From positions 280,800 to 344,799 of the forward strand of contig VIIQ02000836.1 of NCBI GenBank assembly GCA_007449985.2: 64,000 nucleotides of DNA, in the 5' to 3' direction. This document shows, piece after piece, positions 43,717 through 56,021 of this stretch (position 1 is the first letter of the stretch; every line of letters begins with the position of its first letter). The notes under the pieces were generated by a model. It worked only from the letters and a program-made list of their open reading frames with translations, did not search any database and was not told where the DNA came from. Source of the DNA: Desmodesmus armatus. Its lineage: Eukaryota > Chlorophyta > Chlorophyceae > Sphaeropleales > Scenedesmaceae. Both the position numbers and the translations under genes were made by a program.

Positions 43717-46700
43717 GCAGGCTGGTCCCCTGCTTCGGCCTGCTGACCATGCAGCTGCTGAGGTGCTGCAACCCCTGCTGCTGCTGCCGCCCCCAAACCC
43801 CCTGCCTCCCCAGGTACCTCTGCCCCCTCTCCTTCCTCTCCTCCCTCATCACCACCCCCACCCTCACCACCCCCATCTACACCCCCACCTTCCCCTCCCC
43901 CGCCAACCCCTGCACCAACCACATTTTGAACAGGCGGCTCCCAAACAGCCCCCACCACATCATCAGTACCATCGTTGCCACCTCCAGCCCCACCAAACGA
44001 TCCCTGCTGCTGCATCACCACTTGCTCCCACAGCTGAACCCTGCAGTAGGGCCCAGCTCCAGCCTGTAACTGGCCCAGCAGCCCGGGTGGCAGGGCTGGT
44101 GGGCCGGTGTAACCGATGCTGAGTGTGCGCAGGGTGCTGAGCCGGCCCAGGCGGGCCAGGTGGGCCGGGGTGCTGCTGGTGGTCAGGGAGAGGTGGGCCA
44201 GGCGGGGAAGGGACTGCAGGGCGGATAGGAGGTCGAGGGGGAGGGAGGAGCCCAGCTGCTCGGGCACGGCCAGTTCAAGGACCTGCGGTGTGGGAGGGAT
44301 GTGGGGCTTGATGAGGACGTGGTCAGCAAAGTGAGCGGATTTGCAGGTTGTGTGTCTATGATATATGATGGTTAGCAAAGTGAGCGGGAATGCAGGTTGT
44401 GTAGACACAGGAAGTGCATCCAGCCAGTGAATCATCCACCCAAAGTTGCCACATGTGTGTGTTGATATACCACCAATGACCATAAACGTATGATCATGAG
44501 TGGCCAAGAAGGGGGTGGAGAGAGAGAGCAGGTAGAGTAGGGAGGAGGAGGGAAGGGGGTTGGGAGGGGAGGCACAGTACTGCTTGCTCAGCTGGTGACA
44601 CTGCAGGACACTGGCAGTAACCTGAAAGATACCTCCCCCACAACTAACCAAAAACCTGCATCTGTGCACACCCACCTGCAGTGCTGTGAGGTGCTTCAGT
44701 GCGTCCAGCCACCTCGCCCATGCTTCACATGCCTCCCCCTCTAGCATCACCTCACCCACAACAGGGACAACCCTGAGGTTGTGTCAACCTCAGGTGTTGT
44801 CCCTGAACACTCAAAACCAAACATCCTGAATACCCTTTCAACCAGTCCACTCACCCCCACCCAACCAGTCACACTACCCACACCCACCTGCAGTGCTGTG
44901 AGGTGCTTCAGTGCGTCCAGCCACCTAGCCCACGCCTCACACGCCTCCCCTCGAGCAGCACCATCACCCGTAACAGACAGCACCTCCAAAGGAGGCCGCA
45001 CAGCACACACCACCCTGCCGCCACCACCGCTGCTGCTGCTGCTGGTGGTGGTGGTTCTGCTGCTGTCACAGCCACCTCCTGTGAAGCACCCAGTCCTAGG
45101 TGGCCCAACCAAAGACTGCTGCTGCTGCTGCTGCCCTGCAGGTCGCATGCTGCTGCTGTTGCTACTGCTCGGTGGAGGCAGCCCCAGCATAGCAGTCAGG
45201 GCTGCTGAGGGCACCAGACACAACTTCAAATACAGCCGACGCAGATCTGGCAGCAGCACACTGGGCGTACTGCCAACACCACCACCGCCACCACCACTGC
45301 CACCACCAGCAGCAGCAGCAGCAGCAGCAGCTGCAGGGTCCCCTGCTGCTTGAGCTGCCAGGAGTGTGAGGTCTGGTGTCGAGATGGATCCTGTCAGTGC
45401 TGCACGGGTGAAGCCTGGAGAGGTCAACGCATGACTCAGCTCACAAGCAGCACCATCCTCCGATTCACTGCCATCCTCAACATGAGGATCGCCAACATGT
45501 TGCACACCTCCACTGCTGTTACTAGCCTGTGCCCCCTGCTGCTGCTGCTGCTGCTGCTGGTCGTGGTGGTGGTGGTGATTATCACTTGCTGCTGCAGCAG
45601 ACAAGCTGCTGCTGCTGCTGTTGGCACCAGCAGCAGCAGACACGTCAGCGGATGCTGGAGTCCTCTGATTGCTGCTGCTGCTGCTGCTGCTGCTGCAGTA
45701 CAGCATGACCTTCTTGAGTGCCAGCACTGTGAGGCCATGTGGCAGTGCTGTCACAGGCAACAGCAGCTTGCCAGCACCCCTGTGACGCACTGACAGCACC
45801 TGTATAGAGGGGGCGGGGGTGGGGGAAGGAGGGGAGGGGTGTGTGGGAGGGAGGCAAACAAGTGGGTTGGTGCAATGAACCCACGTGCAGAGAGGGTGCA
45901 GGGGCGGGGGGGATTAAGCAATTGCGGTTTCTTTGCATGGAAAGGCGGTTGTTGATACGATCGAACTTGCTAGACCCCATGGCATATCGCATGGCCTGGT
46001 GGTTTGGCCTTGTGTAATTCGACCTCGTCCTCCACTGTGGCCGCAGCACACCATGCTCAACTGGACTAAACCCCAGGTAAGCTATTTGGCCTCAGGAGAA
46101 TGAGCTGAGCACGATGGCACCCTTGCTGGGGCCATCAGACAATCCCAAGGCCCTCAACCAGAGCCCTAGGGTTTAGCACATGATTTTCAACGTTGTCTGA
46201 ATCCATATGCAGCAGCACCCACCTTCAAGTGCGGTACAGCCTGCAATGCCGCTGCCACGTCGTCCGCCCCAACACCCACAAAGTGCACGTCAAGGCACAG
46301 GTTCTGCAGCCCATTGCCACTACTGCTGCCACTGCTGCCAGCCCAGCCGCCGCCATTGCTGCCACTGCTGCCAGCCCAGCCGCCGCCGCTGCTGCCACTG
46401 CTGCCACCGAATGCTGCTGTGAGTTCCCTGAGCAGCTGTCCATCCAGTGAGATCTTCCCACTGAGGCAGAGTGAGGTGAGGGACTCAAAGGTGGTGCCTA
46501 GGGGAGCCAGCTGTCCTGGCTGTAGCCGCAGGGCGCATACGCTGGCGAAAGCCAGCAGCTGATCACGCAGACGTAAGCCCAAATGCCGCACAGCACGCAT
46601 CTGTAGGGAGGGGGGGGGACACAGAAGCCAGATCATGGGGGGGGGGGAGGGATCGGAAGGGGAGCAGTGGGTGGTTGAATCAAAGGAGGGACTCAAAGGT

Positions 46701-48491
46701 GGTGCCCAGGGGAGCCAGCTGCCCCAGCTGTAGCCGCAGGGCGCAAACGCTGGCGAAGGCTAGCAGCTGGTCACGCAGGCGTAGGCCTAGGTGGCGCACT
46801 GCACGCATCTGCAGGGGGGGGGGGTAAAGATTGTAAGGGGAAGAGGGGAGGGAGACAAGTGGGTCAACTCATGGGTAGGAGGAAGCGGGTGGTTGGGTTA
46901 TTGGGCGGTTCGGCTGGAAGGGCCCGTGAACAAGAGGTGACAAGAGGGGCTGACTGCCCTGTCACATGCTGGCGAAGGTGAGCAGCCAATGACGCAGGCA
47001 TAGGCCATGTTGGCGCAAAGAGTCACCCCTCGCAACCCTTCCCCTCCGCCCCCATCCCTCTCCCCCTCCCCCTCACCTCAGCTGGCAGCTCTGCCAGTCT
47101 TGCCACATCAGCAGGCCGCAGCAGCGCCAACTCCAAGGCCAGCAGCCCACAACACCCTGCTGACACACCAGCCACGCCACGCCTCTGGACCCCTCCTGCC
47201 ACACACCCCGGCATAACAGGGACGCTCCCCTCACTGCTGCTGCTGCCTGCTGCCCCTGCAGTGGAAAAGGACCCTCCACTTGCTGGTGACAGTGGCGACG
47301 GCCCTAGCTGCTGTTGCTGCTGCTGCTGCTGCTGCATCCAGGTGTGTCCCCCCCAGCCGTTTGCCTCCCTCAGCAGTGCTGGTCCCCCCTGAGGCCATGC
47401 CCAGGGGCTGCTGCTGCCACGACGGGTGAGGTCCAGCTGAATGATCGACTCAAAGCGCTCGATGATGCGCTGGAGGTGGACTGGGATCACGCCCTCCTGA
47501 ATGAGCAGGAGTAGCAGAGAAGGGGGGGGGGTCCACGTAAGTGGTGGTGGCTTGGGGGGAGTGAGCTGTGTGATGGACTCAAAGCGCTCTGCGATGCGCT
47601 GGAGGTGGACTGGGATGACACCCTCCTGTATGTGACACAGGGGGGGGGGGGGGCGCAAGGCGTCAGCTGAGTGGTGGGCGGACTCACAATGTGATTGGTG
47701 TTATCGTAGAGTGATTACCATGTGCAAGAAAGCCGTCTCTACAAACTCAATCCATCAACAAGGCCCACAAAACACAAACGCACCTGCAAGTTTCCCACCA
47801 GTCCATCCACAATGAGCCCCACATCCTCCAGCATCACCTCACCACCAACACCCCCCCTGCCGGCCCAAACAACACAACAGCCCCCAAACTGAACCCAACC
47901 AAACAGTGACGCAACCACCACAAGACAACGGACGCCTCGACAAGCTGTCCGCACAAAATCAAGCCATGGTGAAGGCCAGCCCCGAAAGATGTATGCAACA
48001 TGAACCTACTGGCAGGTTGCCCATTATCCACAATGACCCAAACCGACAGAAACTATACAGCATCAATGATGCAGTATGAGCAAGTGTTGTGAGCATACCG
48101 GGAACAAAGGGCAACAGTGAAACGTCCCACACCCACCTGCAGGTTGCCCACCAGTCCGTCCACAATGAGCCCAACATCCTCCAGCATCACCTCACCACCC
48201 ACACCCCCTGCGGGTCACCAGGGTCTGCAGCAGGGGCATGGGCTGCAGCAGCAATGAACGGCATCATAGGCAGCGGCGGCGGCTGCACCACTGCTGCTGC
48301 TGCTGCTGGTGGTGGTGGTTGCTGCTGCTGATCAGGTCCCAGACCACCTTCCTCTTCCTCCCCGTCTTCTGAGCCAGGGTTGAGGTTTTCGGCAGGTCCT
48401 GCTGCTGCTTCATCCCCCTCTGATGACAGGTATTCAGACCCAGAATCCGAATCAGAGTCGAGATCTGAACCCTCACCCTCACCCCCACCGT

Positions 48492-48526
<35 letters not shown>

Positions 48527-50187
48527 GCGGCTGGTGCCCCGGGCAGTGGCCACTGGTTTGCCTCTGCCGCCATTGCTGCCGCCACTGCTGCCGCCACGCC
48601 CGGCGGCTGGCCGTGTGGGGTGTGTGCTGGCGGGAGTGTGATGCGGCCAACTGCCAAGTGAGTGAGACCCGGCAGGGAGTGGTGCAGGTCACACAGGGCA
48701 GAGTACTGCACAGCAGCAGCAGCAGCAAAACAGCAGCATGAATGAGGCCACACTGAGACAGCACCAGCAACGGCAATAGTAATTGCATCAACACCAGCAT
48801 CAGCAGTGAGGTGTGTGTCACATGTCCCCATCATTGAATGACAACATCTACCCCTTTTGCTAAATGACGATATGTGTCAGTGCAGGCGTTCACGACGCAA
48901 ACACATGCTGTTCGACTTGACGCTGTCCGGATAAGGGTAGCCCACTTGTACGTTTGTGCAAGCTCACAACCTGCAGTCCCTTGATGATCATCGTGCTGGC
49001 TACATGGACAAGCGCAGTGCCTGTGCGACACACGTCACATCACATGTCACATCCTTGATGGTTCATGAATTGGCTGGATGCACTCCCTGTGTCTACACAC
49101 CCACACCTTAATGGGGGACCACCCCAACCCCCCCCCCCCTCACCCCCCCCCCCCCCCCCCACCACCACCACCACACACGTCAAACCCCCACCTGCATGTC
49201 CTTACCCCCCCCCCCCACCTGCAGGTCCTGTGTGAGTTCCAGCACTGTGAGTCGTGTGAGTGCCTCCAGCCCCTTCACAGGAGCCAGCACCACACGCCCA
49301 CTCAGCCGCAGCTCACACAGCCCCAACAGGACAGACAGACCAGCAGTCAGGCTCCTGCAGGCACACACACAACAACAACATGTGTTCAACAACAGGAGGC
49401 CCTCTACATCAAGGCACATGCACTCCTGCCTCCTTACGAAACAGCACAACTGTCCTGCTGATTGACATCACTGGTTGCCACTCAAGGGTCAACAAACGAG
49501 GAGGATCGTCACTTAGGAGGGTGAGGCAGTAAACTGTCAGGCATGGTACTCGAGTGGCAGGCTGTGGCCAGCTGTGGCTACCTGTGGCTACCACCATTTG
49601 GCCCGAATGACAACTTGCAAAGCAAAGCACTACATAATTGACCCTCAGGGGGCAGCACTCGTTGCTCGGCTTCTGTCAGCACAATGACCCCAGCTGGCAG
49701 TCAGGCTGACAGCAATGGCAGTGGACATGTAAAGCAGGCCCCCTTACCTGCCAGGGCAGTGGAATGCGTGTAGGTTGAGGTGCTGCAGCCGCACCAGCTT
49801 GGACACACTGCTGAAAGACTCACAGCAGGAACGCCAGGATGTCACACTGCCCTGTGGAAGCAGGGGAAGAGAGGATGGGAAGGTGCAACAGAAGGTGGGT
49901 CAAGGTGGGGGGGGGGGTTCAACCACCCATGCACACCCCTGTTCAACCCCGCATGCGCCCCCTTCAAGCATGAGTTTCCCCTGCCCCCCCCCCCCCCCCC
50001 GACCCACCTGCACGCTAGCCGCCAATGCTGTAAGTTGTGTCAGCTCTGCCACCACTGGTAGGTGGGCATGGGGCAGCGCTGGCATGAATGGTGGCAGCAG
50101 CAGCTCCCTGAGGCTACCATACCCCGCCTGTACCATCCGCCCAACCCCCACATTTAATCACCCCCCGCCAACTCGACCCCCCCCCTC

Positions 50188-50235
<48 letters not shown>

Positions 50236-51408
50236 CCTCTCAACCCACCTGCACGCTGGCTGTCAATGCTGTGAGTTGTGTCAGCTCCGCCACCATTGGT
50301 AGGTGGGCATGGGGCAGTGCTGGCATGAATGGTGGCAGCAGCAGCTCCCGCAGGCAGGTCAGGCCCTGCAGCAGCAGCCAGTCACTGGGGGCTGCAGGGA
50401 ACACATCAAGCTCCAGGCTGTGCACTGCTGACAGGGCAGGGGCTGCAGCTGCCGGGGCAGGCGACCCAGTAATTCAAATAAGTCAGCAGCAGCACCTGCA
50501 GACAGAAAAAACAAGGAAGGCAGGGGAAGGAGGGAGAATTAGAAGGGCGGTGAGAGCTGTGGGGCAGGTGGGGGGGGGGGTAGCTGGCAAAGGAGGGGGC
50601 CCAGCATGTTGAACAAATCATTGGCAGCACCTGCAGACAAACAACGAAGGGAAGGGAGGAGGAGGGAACACATCCAGCTCCAGGCTGTGCACCGCTGACA
50701 AGGCAGGGGGCTGCAGCTGGCGGGGCAGGCGACCCAACAGATTGAACAGATCTGCAGCAGCACCTGAAGGGCGAAAAGGCAGGGGGAGGGATTGCAGGGC
50801 GGTGAGAGCTGTGGGGCAGGGGGGTGCAGCTTTGGGGGGGGGGGGGGGGGAGGGAGGCAACCCAGCAGGTTGACCAGGTCCGCAGCAGCACCTGCAGGGT
50901 AACAAGGAAGGGGCGGGGACACATTCATCACAGTGGAGTGGGGCTAGCCAATTATCAACTTGGCCTCTTTGAAGTTGTGAGGGTGTGACCTCCTGGTGCA
51001 GCAGCGGCAAACCAGGATGAGCACCCCCACCCCCCTTTTGCCTCCCCACCTGATGGTGCACATGGGCCAGCTGGCACCCCTTGCAAGGAATGTCTTGTGC
51101 AGACGTCTGGCTGCTTCTCCTGCTAGTGACAGAGCAGGCGGTGGGCTGCCAGAGAGAGACCTCTTCCCATACCTGCAGGGTCCCTTGCACTTCAAATAAG
51201 CTCACCCCCCCCCTCTGTCCCCCTCCTCACCTGGAGGTGCACAGGGGCAGTCCTGCCTGGCCCTGCAGTGGAAGCTACGGGGCACAGCGCTCAGACGGAC
51301 GGCAGGGCCATTCCAAGCACCCTTCAAGCGTTTGTGCTGCATCTCATGCTGCTGCTGCTCGCCGCCTTCTGTCGATGCAGTTGGCGCACGTGTGCTGGGG
51401 CTTGTGCC

Positions 51409-51439
<31 letters not shown>

Positions 51440-52438
51440 GCCAAGCTGTTGATCAGGAGAGCTGCCAACTCCTGCTGCCGGCAGCTGCTGACATCCACTT
51501 GCAGCAGGTGACAATGGGGGAAGGCAGCCAAAAGCTTGGAAGCTGCCGCTGCTGCTGCTGCTGCAGTGTTGTCAGGCTGCTGCTGCCTCTGCTGCTGCTG
51601 CCTCTGCTGCTGCTGCTGCTGCTGCTGCCAGGGGGTTACCTCACTGCCTTGCTGTGCTGGGGGGCCTCCTTGACTTGCTGCATGTGCTGCTGCTGACAAC
51701 CCAGATGAAACCAACGAGTCTCCTGCTGCTGCTTCTGGTGCTGGTGCGCCGGCTGCTGCTGTGCTGTCACTCACACGTGTCGTTGAGCTGCACTGCTGTT
51801 GGTCCGGCAGGTGCGGAACTGTGCCCACATGAGCATGTTGACTGCTGGTCTGGCCACTACTGGAAGTGCCGAGGCTGTCACTGCTGCTGTCACTGCTGGT
51901 ACGGGTGCTGCTGCTGCAGGATTGTGTGCTAAACTTGGCATCACATGCAGCAGCAGCAGCAGCAGCAGCTGGACCCTGTGACAAGGGCTGCAGCTGCACC
52001 CTGTCATCAGGACACCTAGGCTTTGCAGTCTGGCCTGCAGCTGAGAGTGTGGTGCCTGAGTGCAGGAGCTGACTTGGTAGGGCTTTAGCTGTGGGTATAA
52101 AGGCACCAATGTCTTGCGCCCAGCTGAGACACACAAGACGAGCTGTCAAGGCATCCTCTGGCGAGAGGTGCTGTGCAATCCCCTACAGGAGGCGATCATG
52201 CAGCAGCAGCAGCACAACGAGTTCAGCACCACGTACAACGTGTTCATGAACAGTTTGCGGTGAAGCACAAAGCACAGTCCTGCTTCTTATGATGGTGCAG
52301 TGGGGTTGAGCGTGATGCAGTAGCAGCTGGGCTGGGTTGTTGGGGTGGCTCGATCAGCTGTGTGAGAGCTGCACGTGGACGTACCTGCCATGCTGCAAGG
52401 GGAAGTGACCAATTGCTGTCGTGCAGCTGCGTCCCCAT
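43368..52438 (-). CDS. Large F-box / leucine-rich-repeat protein, ten exons
   Basis: Probable SCF ubiquitin-ligase receptor or LRR scaffold of about 1560 residues. Exons: 52385-52438, 51231-52182, 50249-50495, 49748-49851, 49219-49354, 48137-48705, 47077-47496, 46223-46600, 44888-45799, 43368-44282. The F-box spans exons 1-2 (LPLAAWQGIAQHLSPEDAL, then ARLVCLSWAQDI). LRRs follow (LVRLQHLNLHAFHC, LPGLTHLAVGRITL, LEALTRLTVLELTQDLQ, RLAHLSLTTSS), separated by long Gln, Ala, Ser and acidic low-complexity linkers, including an alanine run from (GCT)n at 43651-43713. Joins are in phase except exons 3 and 6, each one nucleotide short, at a G4 run near 50439 and a C5 run near 48204; nearby partial duplicates carry longer runs. 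Introns contain partial copies of adjacent exon edges. Exon 6-7 linkage is least certain. Confidence 0.7.
44673..44760 (-). repeat. Partial duplicate of the donor side of exon 44888-45799
   Basis: Repeats the last ~70 coding bases (EACEAWARWLDALKHLTALQ) and the GTGGGTG donor, immediately downstream in the transcript sense. Confidence 0.85.
46686..46811 (-). repeat. Partial duplicate of the acceptor side of exon 46223-46600
   Basis: Repeats the intron end and MRAVRHLGLRLRDQLLAFAS up to about FESL, upstream of the real exon. The copy is otherwise intact in frame but has no donor. Confidence 0.85.
47564..47640 (-). repeat. Partial duplicate of the acceptor side of exon 47077-47496
   Basis: Repeats EGVIPVHLQRIAERFESI with its acceptor, upstream of the real exon; separated from it by a GC-rich spacer. 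Confidence 0.85.
47784..48040 (-). repeat. Partial duplicates of the donor side of exon 48137-48705
   Basis: One clear copy at 47785-47850 (GEVMLEDVGLIVDGLVGNLQ with donor GTGCG) and a shorter, more diverged one near 48005-48040, both downstream of the real exon in transcript sense. Confidence 0.75.
50008..50130 (-). repeat. Partial duplicate of the donor side of exon 50249-50495
   Basis: Repeats LRELLLPPFMPALPHAHLP and the following LTQLTAL segment with the GTGGGTC donor, downstream of the real exon and separated from it by the poly-C tract. Confidence 0.85.
50189..50234. repeat. 46-nt poly-C homopolymer
   Basis: Uninterrupted C on the plus strand (G in the transcript sense), located in an intron between an exon and its partial duplicate. 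Confidence 0.95.
50587..50895 (-). repeat. Three partial duplicates of the acceptor side of exon 50249-50495
   Basis: Copies at about 50590-50634, 50650-50770 and 50850-50893 each start with a CAG acceptor and GAAADLFNLLGRLP or a close variant, then stop at different depths into the exon. All lie upstream of the real exon. Confidence 0.8.
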
Positions 52439-52776
52439 GTCGTGCTGCTACTGCATTTGTGCTGGACAGGTGCTGTTGTTGGTGCTTTGATATTGGCTTG
52501 CTTGCAAGCTCTCACACGTGAACTGACATTGAAATTCCACGTTAGATATCCCTGCCAGCTTGATACGGATTGTCATGCTGGAGCTTGAAGCGTCATCAGT
52601 CAACGCCCTCAACGGTGATCTGTGTCAGTTTTTCGCTTGAGTTGCGCAGGAAGGTTGTTTTTTCTCGATCAATTTGTCTGAGGCGCATTCCAATTTCAAC
52701 ACGCACACGATCACGCTCTTGCTAGTAAACACCAGCCTTCCTACCTGCTGCAGCAGTTCTGCCAACTGCACCAACC
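52439..52776. other. Divergent promoter region
   Basis: 338 bp between the ATGs of a minus-strand and a plus-strand gene. No TATA box or other defined element is evident. The part nearest 52777 is less GC-rich than the genes. Confidence 0.4.
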
Positions 52777-55016
52777 ATGTTGCGCTCGTTGCTGCTTGGC
52801 ACCGCTTTGCCTGTCCAGCAACTGCTTTCAAACACATTCACAGGATCACGCCTACAAAGCGTCCTTGCTTCAGCACACGTGCTGCAAGTGCTGCAGCAGC
52901 AGTCCTTTTCAGCAAGTGCGCAAGCAAATCCCAGCAGCCAGCAACGCGGCCACGAACCAGAACATCAGGAACAGCCACAAGATCTGCAGCCCGCTGCACA
53001 GGAGCTTGAACATATTGAGGCGGAGGTCTCATTGCAACAGCATCAGCAGCAGCAGGTAGTACTGCCAGTACAGCGACAGCGGCTGGACTTTCCCATCTTG
53101 CCCACCCACATTGTGCTTAAGGCAGTGCGGGACTGGCAGGGCGATCCACCAACGAAGCACGACCTCTTCCATAGTGTCCAGCGGGACTATGCTGCAGTGT
53201 TCCCTTCAATGAGACAGGTGCGTGAGAAGGCCAGCCTGCATTGTCGATGATGATTAAGTTGAAACTTGTCTTTGTTCCTTTCTTCCTGGGCTGTGTTGTT
53301 ACAGCAGACGCTGCAGTATTGCTAAAAGTCTGATCGTATGCTGTTGTGAGACCAGGCAGCTACCCCCTTCTGACACTCACGCCCTGCCAGTGCAGTGCCC
53401 TGCCTGCACACCTAAGCTGGGGGCAAATATGTGGGGTGGTCAAGGTAGCTGATAAGCTGGTTATACCCTTGGTGCCCCCCCACTTTCACCCCTACCTCAA
53501 GCCCCCCCCCCTCCCACCCCTCATCCCCCCCCCCCTCCCCCACCCCTGCTGGTGCATGTGGTGATAGGCCGTGGTGCACATGCGACCTCCACCAGGCACA
53601 AACACTTGTACAAGGGTGAAGACAACCTTGGACTGTTGCCGCCTGTGCGCAGCATATAGTATGCCGCCACCTCTGTGTCATTTGTGTAGCTGCGTCACAG
53701 AGTCACAGGAATTGACACCGGGTTCTGCACTGCTCCTCCCCCAACCTCCTTCACACCTCCCTCCTCTGCAGTTTTGTGGTCACCTGTAGCACATAGACAG
53801 GGTGACTTCAAAGAAAAGCCGCCATGGCTGCGCATGTGGTCTCCCCTCTACACCTCAATCGGCGCTGCCCCCCCCCCCCTCTCCCTTGCAGTTCAACGGC
53901 CACCTGCAGCACATAGTCAACAAGAACTGGGTGGCGTCAAAGAAGGACCCCACAGCAGCGCCAGCAGCCACACCCAGCCTGTCCAAGAAGGGCAACAAGA
54001 AGAGCAAGGGAGGACAGGCCGTGCCCTTCGTGTACGTCGCCACGGTACGTTCACAGCTTCACCAGCACCTTCATCAGCAACGCCGCCACCATGGCGTGTG
54101 GCTGTTGCTGCTGCATGTTTGGTTCTGTAGCCAGCGAGTGTGATGGTTTCAGGCAGGAGCATAGAATGGGCCGAAGCCCGCACACTGGCCTCATGACAGC
54201 ATCAGTGCGGTCAGGGCAGTCGGGAGCACTGACACCCCCCCCTGCCCGGGTCCCCTTCGGCATGTTTCGCAGCGCTTTGTGGCCCTCCACTCTCCCACCA
54301 GCAATAATGTCACACCTCTTCACTCACGTGCATGCATGCAAGAGGCGGCATTCGCGCAAGTATACCAACTCGAATGCCCCCCCCCCCCCCCCACCAGCCA
54401 GACCTGATTCAAGGTTGCTTGTTGCTCCCTCACACCTGCGTGCCTCCCCCCCCCCCCACCCCCCACCCCCCGCACTTTTCTGGCACCTTTTGCACATGTC
54501 TCCCAGGCTTATGGCAAGCGTGTGGACGTCAACGTGGGTTCACAGCTGCGGCAGGAGGCCCGCCGCATCGCTGACAAGTGGACGTCCAAGAAGCTCCCGT
54601 CCTATGTCACACACCTCCTTGTCCCCTCACACATCGAAGCACCTCACACATTGACGGATTGTATCGGCTGTCTTCAAGCGTAGTGTCTTACACCCCCCCC
54701 CCCCCTCCCCCTGCTTTCTGGCACCTTTGCACATGTCTCTCAGGCTTACGGTAAAAAGGTGGACGTCAACGTGGCCGGTTCACAGCTGCGGCAGGAGGCT
54801 CGCCGCATTGCTGACGAGTGGACGTCCAAGAAGCTCCCTGCTTATGTCACACAGCTGCAAGCCGGGCGCATCCCAGTCACGCCAGACAATGTGCAGTTGC
54901 TGGTGGCAGAAGAGGGCTTGGCGCGGTTTAGGGATCAGCAGCAGCAGTCGTGGAGGAAGCATGAGCGGAAGCTGCAACGGAAGCAGCGGGGGAAGCAGCA
55001 GCGCCAGCAGAAGTAG
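52777..55016 (+). CDS. Unrecognised basic protein, probably organelle-targeted
   Basis: Three exons, 52777-53217, 53892-54044 and 54744-55016, each in phase 0, giving 288 residues. The first ~40 residues (MLRSLLLGTALPVQQLLSNT) have Arg, Ser and Leu but no acidic residues, like a mitochondrial presequence. A Gln-rich linker follows. The conserved-looking core runs from LPTHIVLKAVRDWQGDPPTK and LFHSVQRDYAAVFPSM through FNGHLQHIVNKNWVASKK and VDVNVAGSQLRQEARRIADE. The C-terminus is very basic (SWRKHERKLQRKQRGK). Size, charge and presequence would suit a mitochondrial ribosomal or RNA-binding protein, but I cannot assign a family. Two introns carry partial copies of the following exon. Confidence 0.65.
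53757..53815 (+). repeat. Partial duplicate of the acceptor side of exon 2 (53892-54044)
   Basis: TGCAGTTTTGTGGTCACCTG aligns with TGCAGTTCAACGGCCACCTG at 53887, followed by a matching CACATAG and TCAAAGAA. It lacks part of the exon, sits upstream of it and would not preserve the protein. Confidence 0.75.
54464..54625 (+). repeat. Partial duplicate of the acceptor side of exon 3 (54744-55016)
   Basis: Repeats the intron end (GGCACCTTTTGCACATGTCT) and AYGKRVDVNVGSQLRQEARR to about LPSYVTH, with a 3-bp deletion relative to the real exon. It could be spliced as an alternative start of exon 3 but has no donor. Confidence 0.85.
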
Positions 55017-56021
55017 GGAGCGGCAGCAGCGCCGAGGCAGTGAGGGGCGTAAATGGGTGTGGTTTGGATTGAGCTTGGTGCAGCATGGTGGTGTGTGGTG
55101 TGGTTTGTAGGCAGTCAGGGGCAGTGGCAGCTGCAGGTGTGTGACAGCGGCATGGCTGTGGGTTGTGTGAGCTCTTGCAGTTGTGATGGGGTTCGTGGGA
55201 GAGCGAGAACATCACAGCCTGTTTGTTGATCTCTTGTTTGTGCAGTCATATCAGTTGCCAGGTGGATGAGCACAGCGTGCTCAGCATGCCTGTCAGCAGT
55301 GGGTCGTCAACTGCTGGAGCGCCAAGTTGAAGTCCAGTGCAATGTGTTTTGCTCAGCAGTGTCCCCACTCAGCAGCCTTTGTCGTTCGTTTTGGTGCGCA
55401 GCATCAGTCATTGGCGGCAGGGGTGCCATTGTAGTGACTGCATTGGCGTGGCGGCTGCAGGGCAAGTATGCTGCTTTGGCTGACTGCCATGTTGGCTGCC
55501 CAAGTTGAGCTCCTGAGGGGTTTGGTGCGCTGTTGCAATGGATTGTATCGACATAAGTTGACCCAACACTCACACTCTCAGAGTCTGACATGCAGCAGTG
55601 CGGCTGACTGCAGCCTTATGGACTAACAGCTTGCTGAATCACCCTGTGAAGCTGAAGGTGTACACATTGCACGGGGTTGGATCGGCTGCAGGGTCCTAGG
55701 CCTGCAAGACTTTTGCCAGGCGGCATGCCATGATATAGGCTTTCTGCTTGCATGCCAACACCACTGCATGCAAGGAGAAAGCCAAACAGGGCCCAACAAA
55801 CTGCAGCAGAAGCTTCCTTCAACATCAAACATGCTGTGGGGTGGGGGACTTGGACATAAGAGTGGCCCCAACTGAACAGCCTGTCAAGATTTATACCGCT
55901 CTCACTCTCCACAGAGGAAAGGGGCACAGATATAGCCCCCCGACAGAAATTGCACAGCACCTTATCGGATCTAGGCCGTCAGAAGGTCAGATCCTATCTC
56001 TTGTCGTCTCATCGGGTCAGA
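55017..56021. other. Intergenic, no gene recognised
   Basis: Contains the 3' UTR of the preceding gene and the promoter of the PGM gene. No ORF has a recognisable motif and no TGTAA was spotted close to 55016. Confidence 0.35.

Noticed and set aside
43488..45793. Plus-strand Leu-, Ser- or Pro-rich ORFs
   Set aside because: They are antisense shadows of the Ala/Gln/Gly-rich LRR exons on the minus strand.
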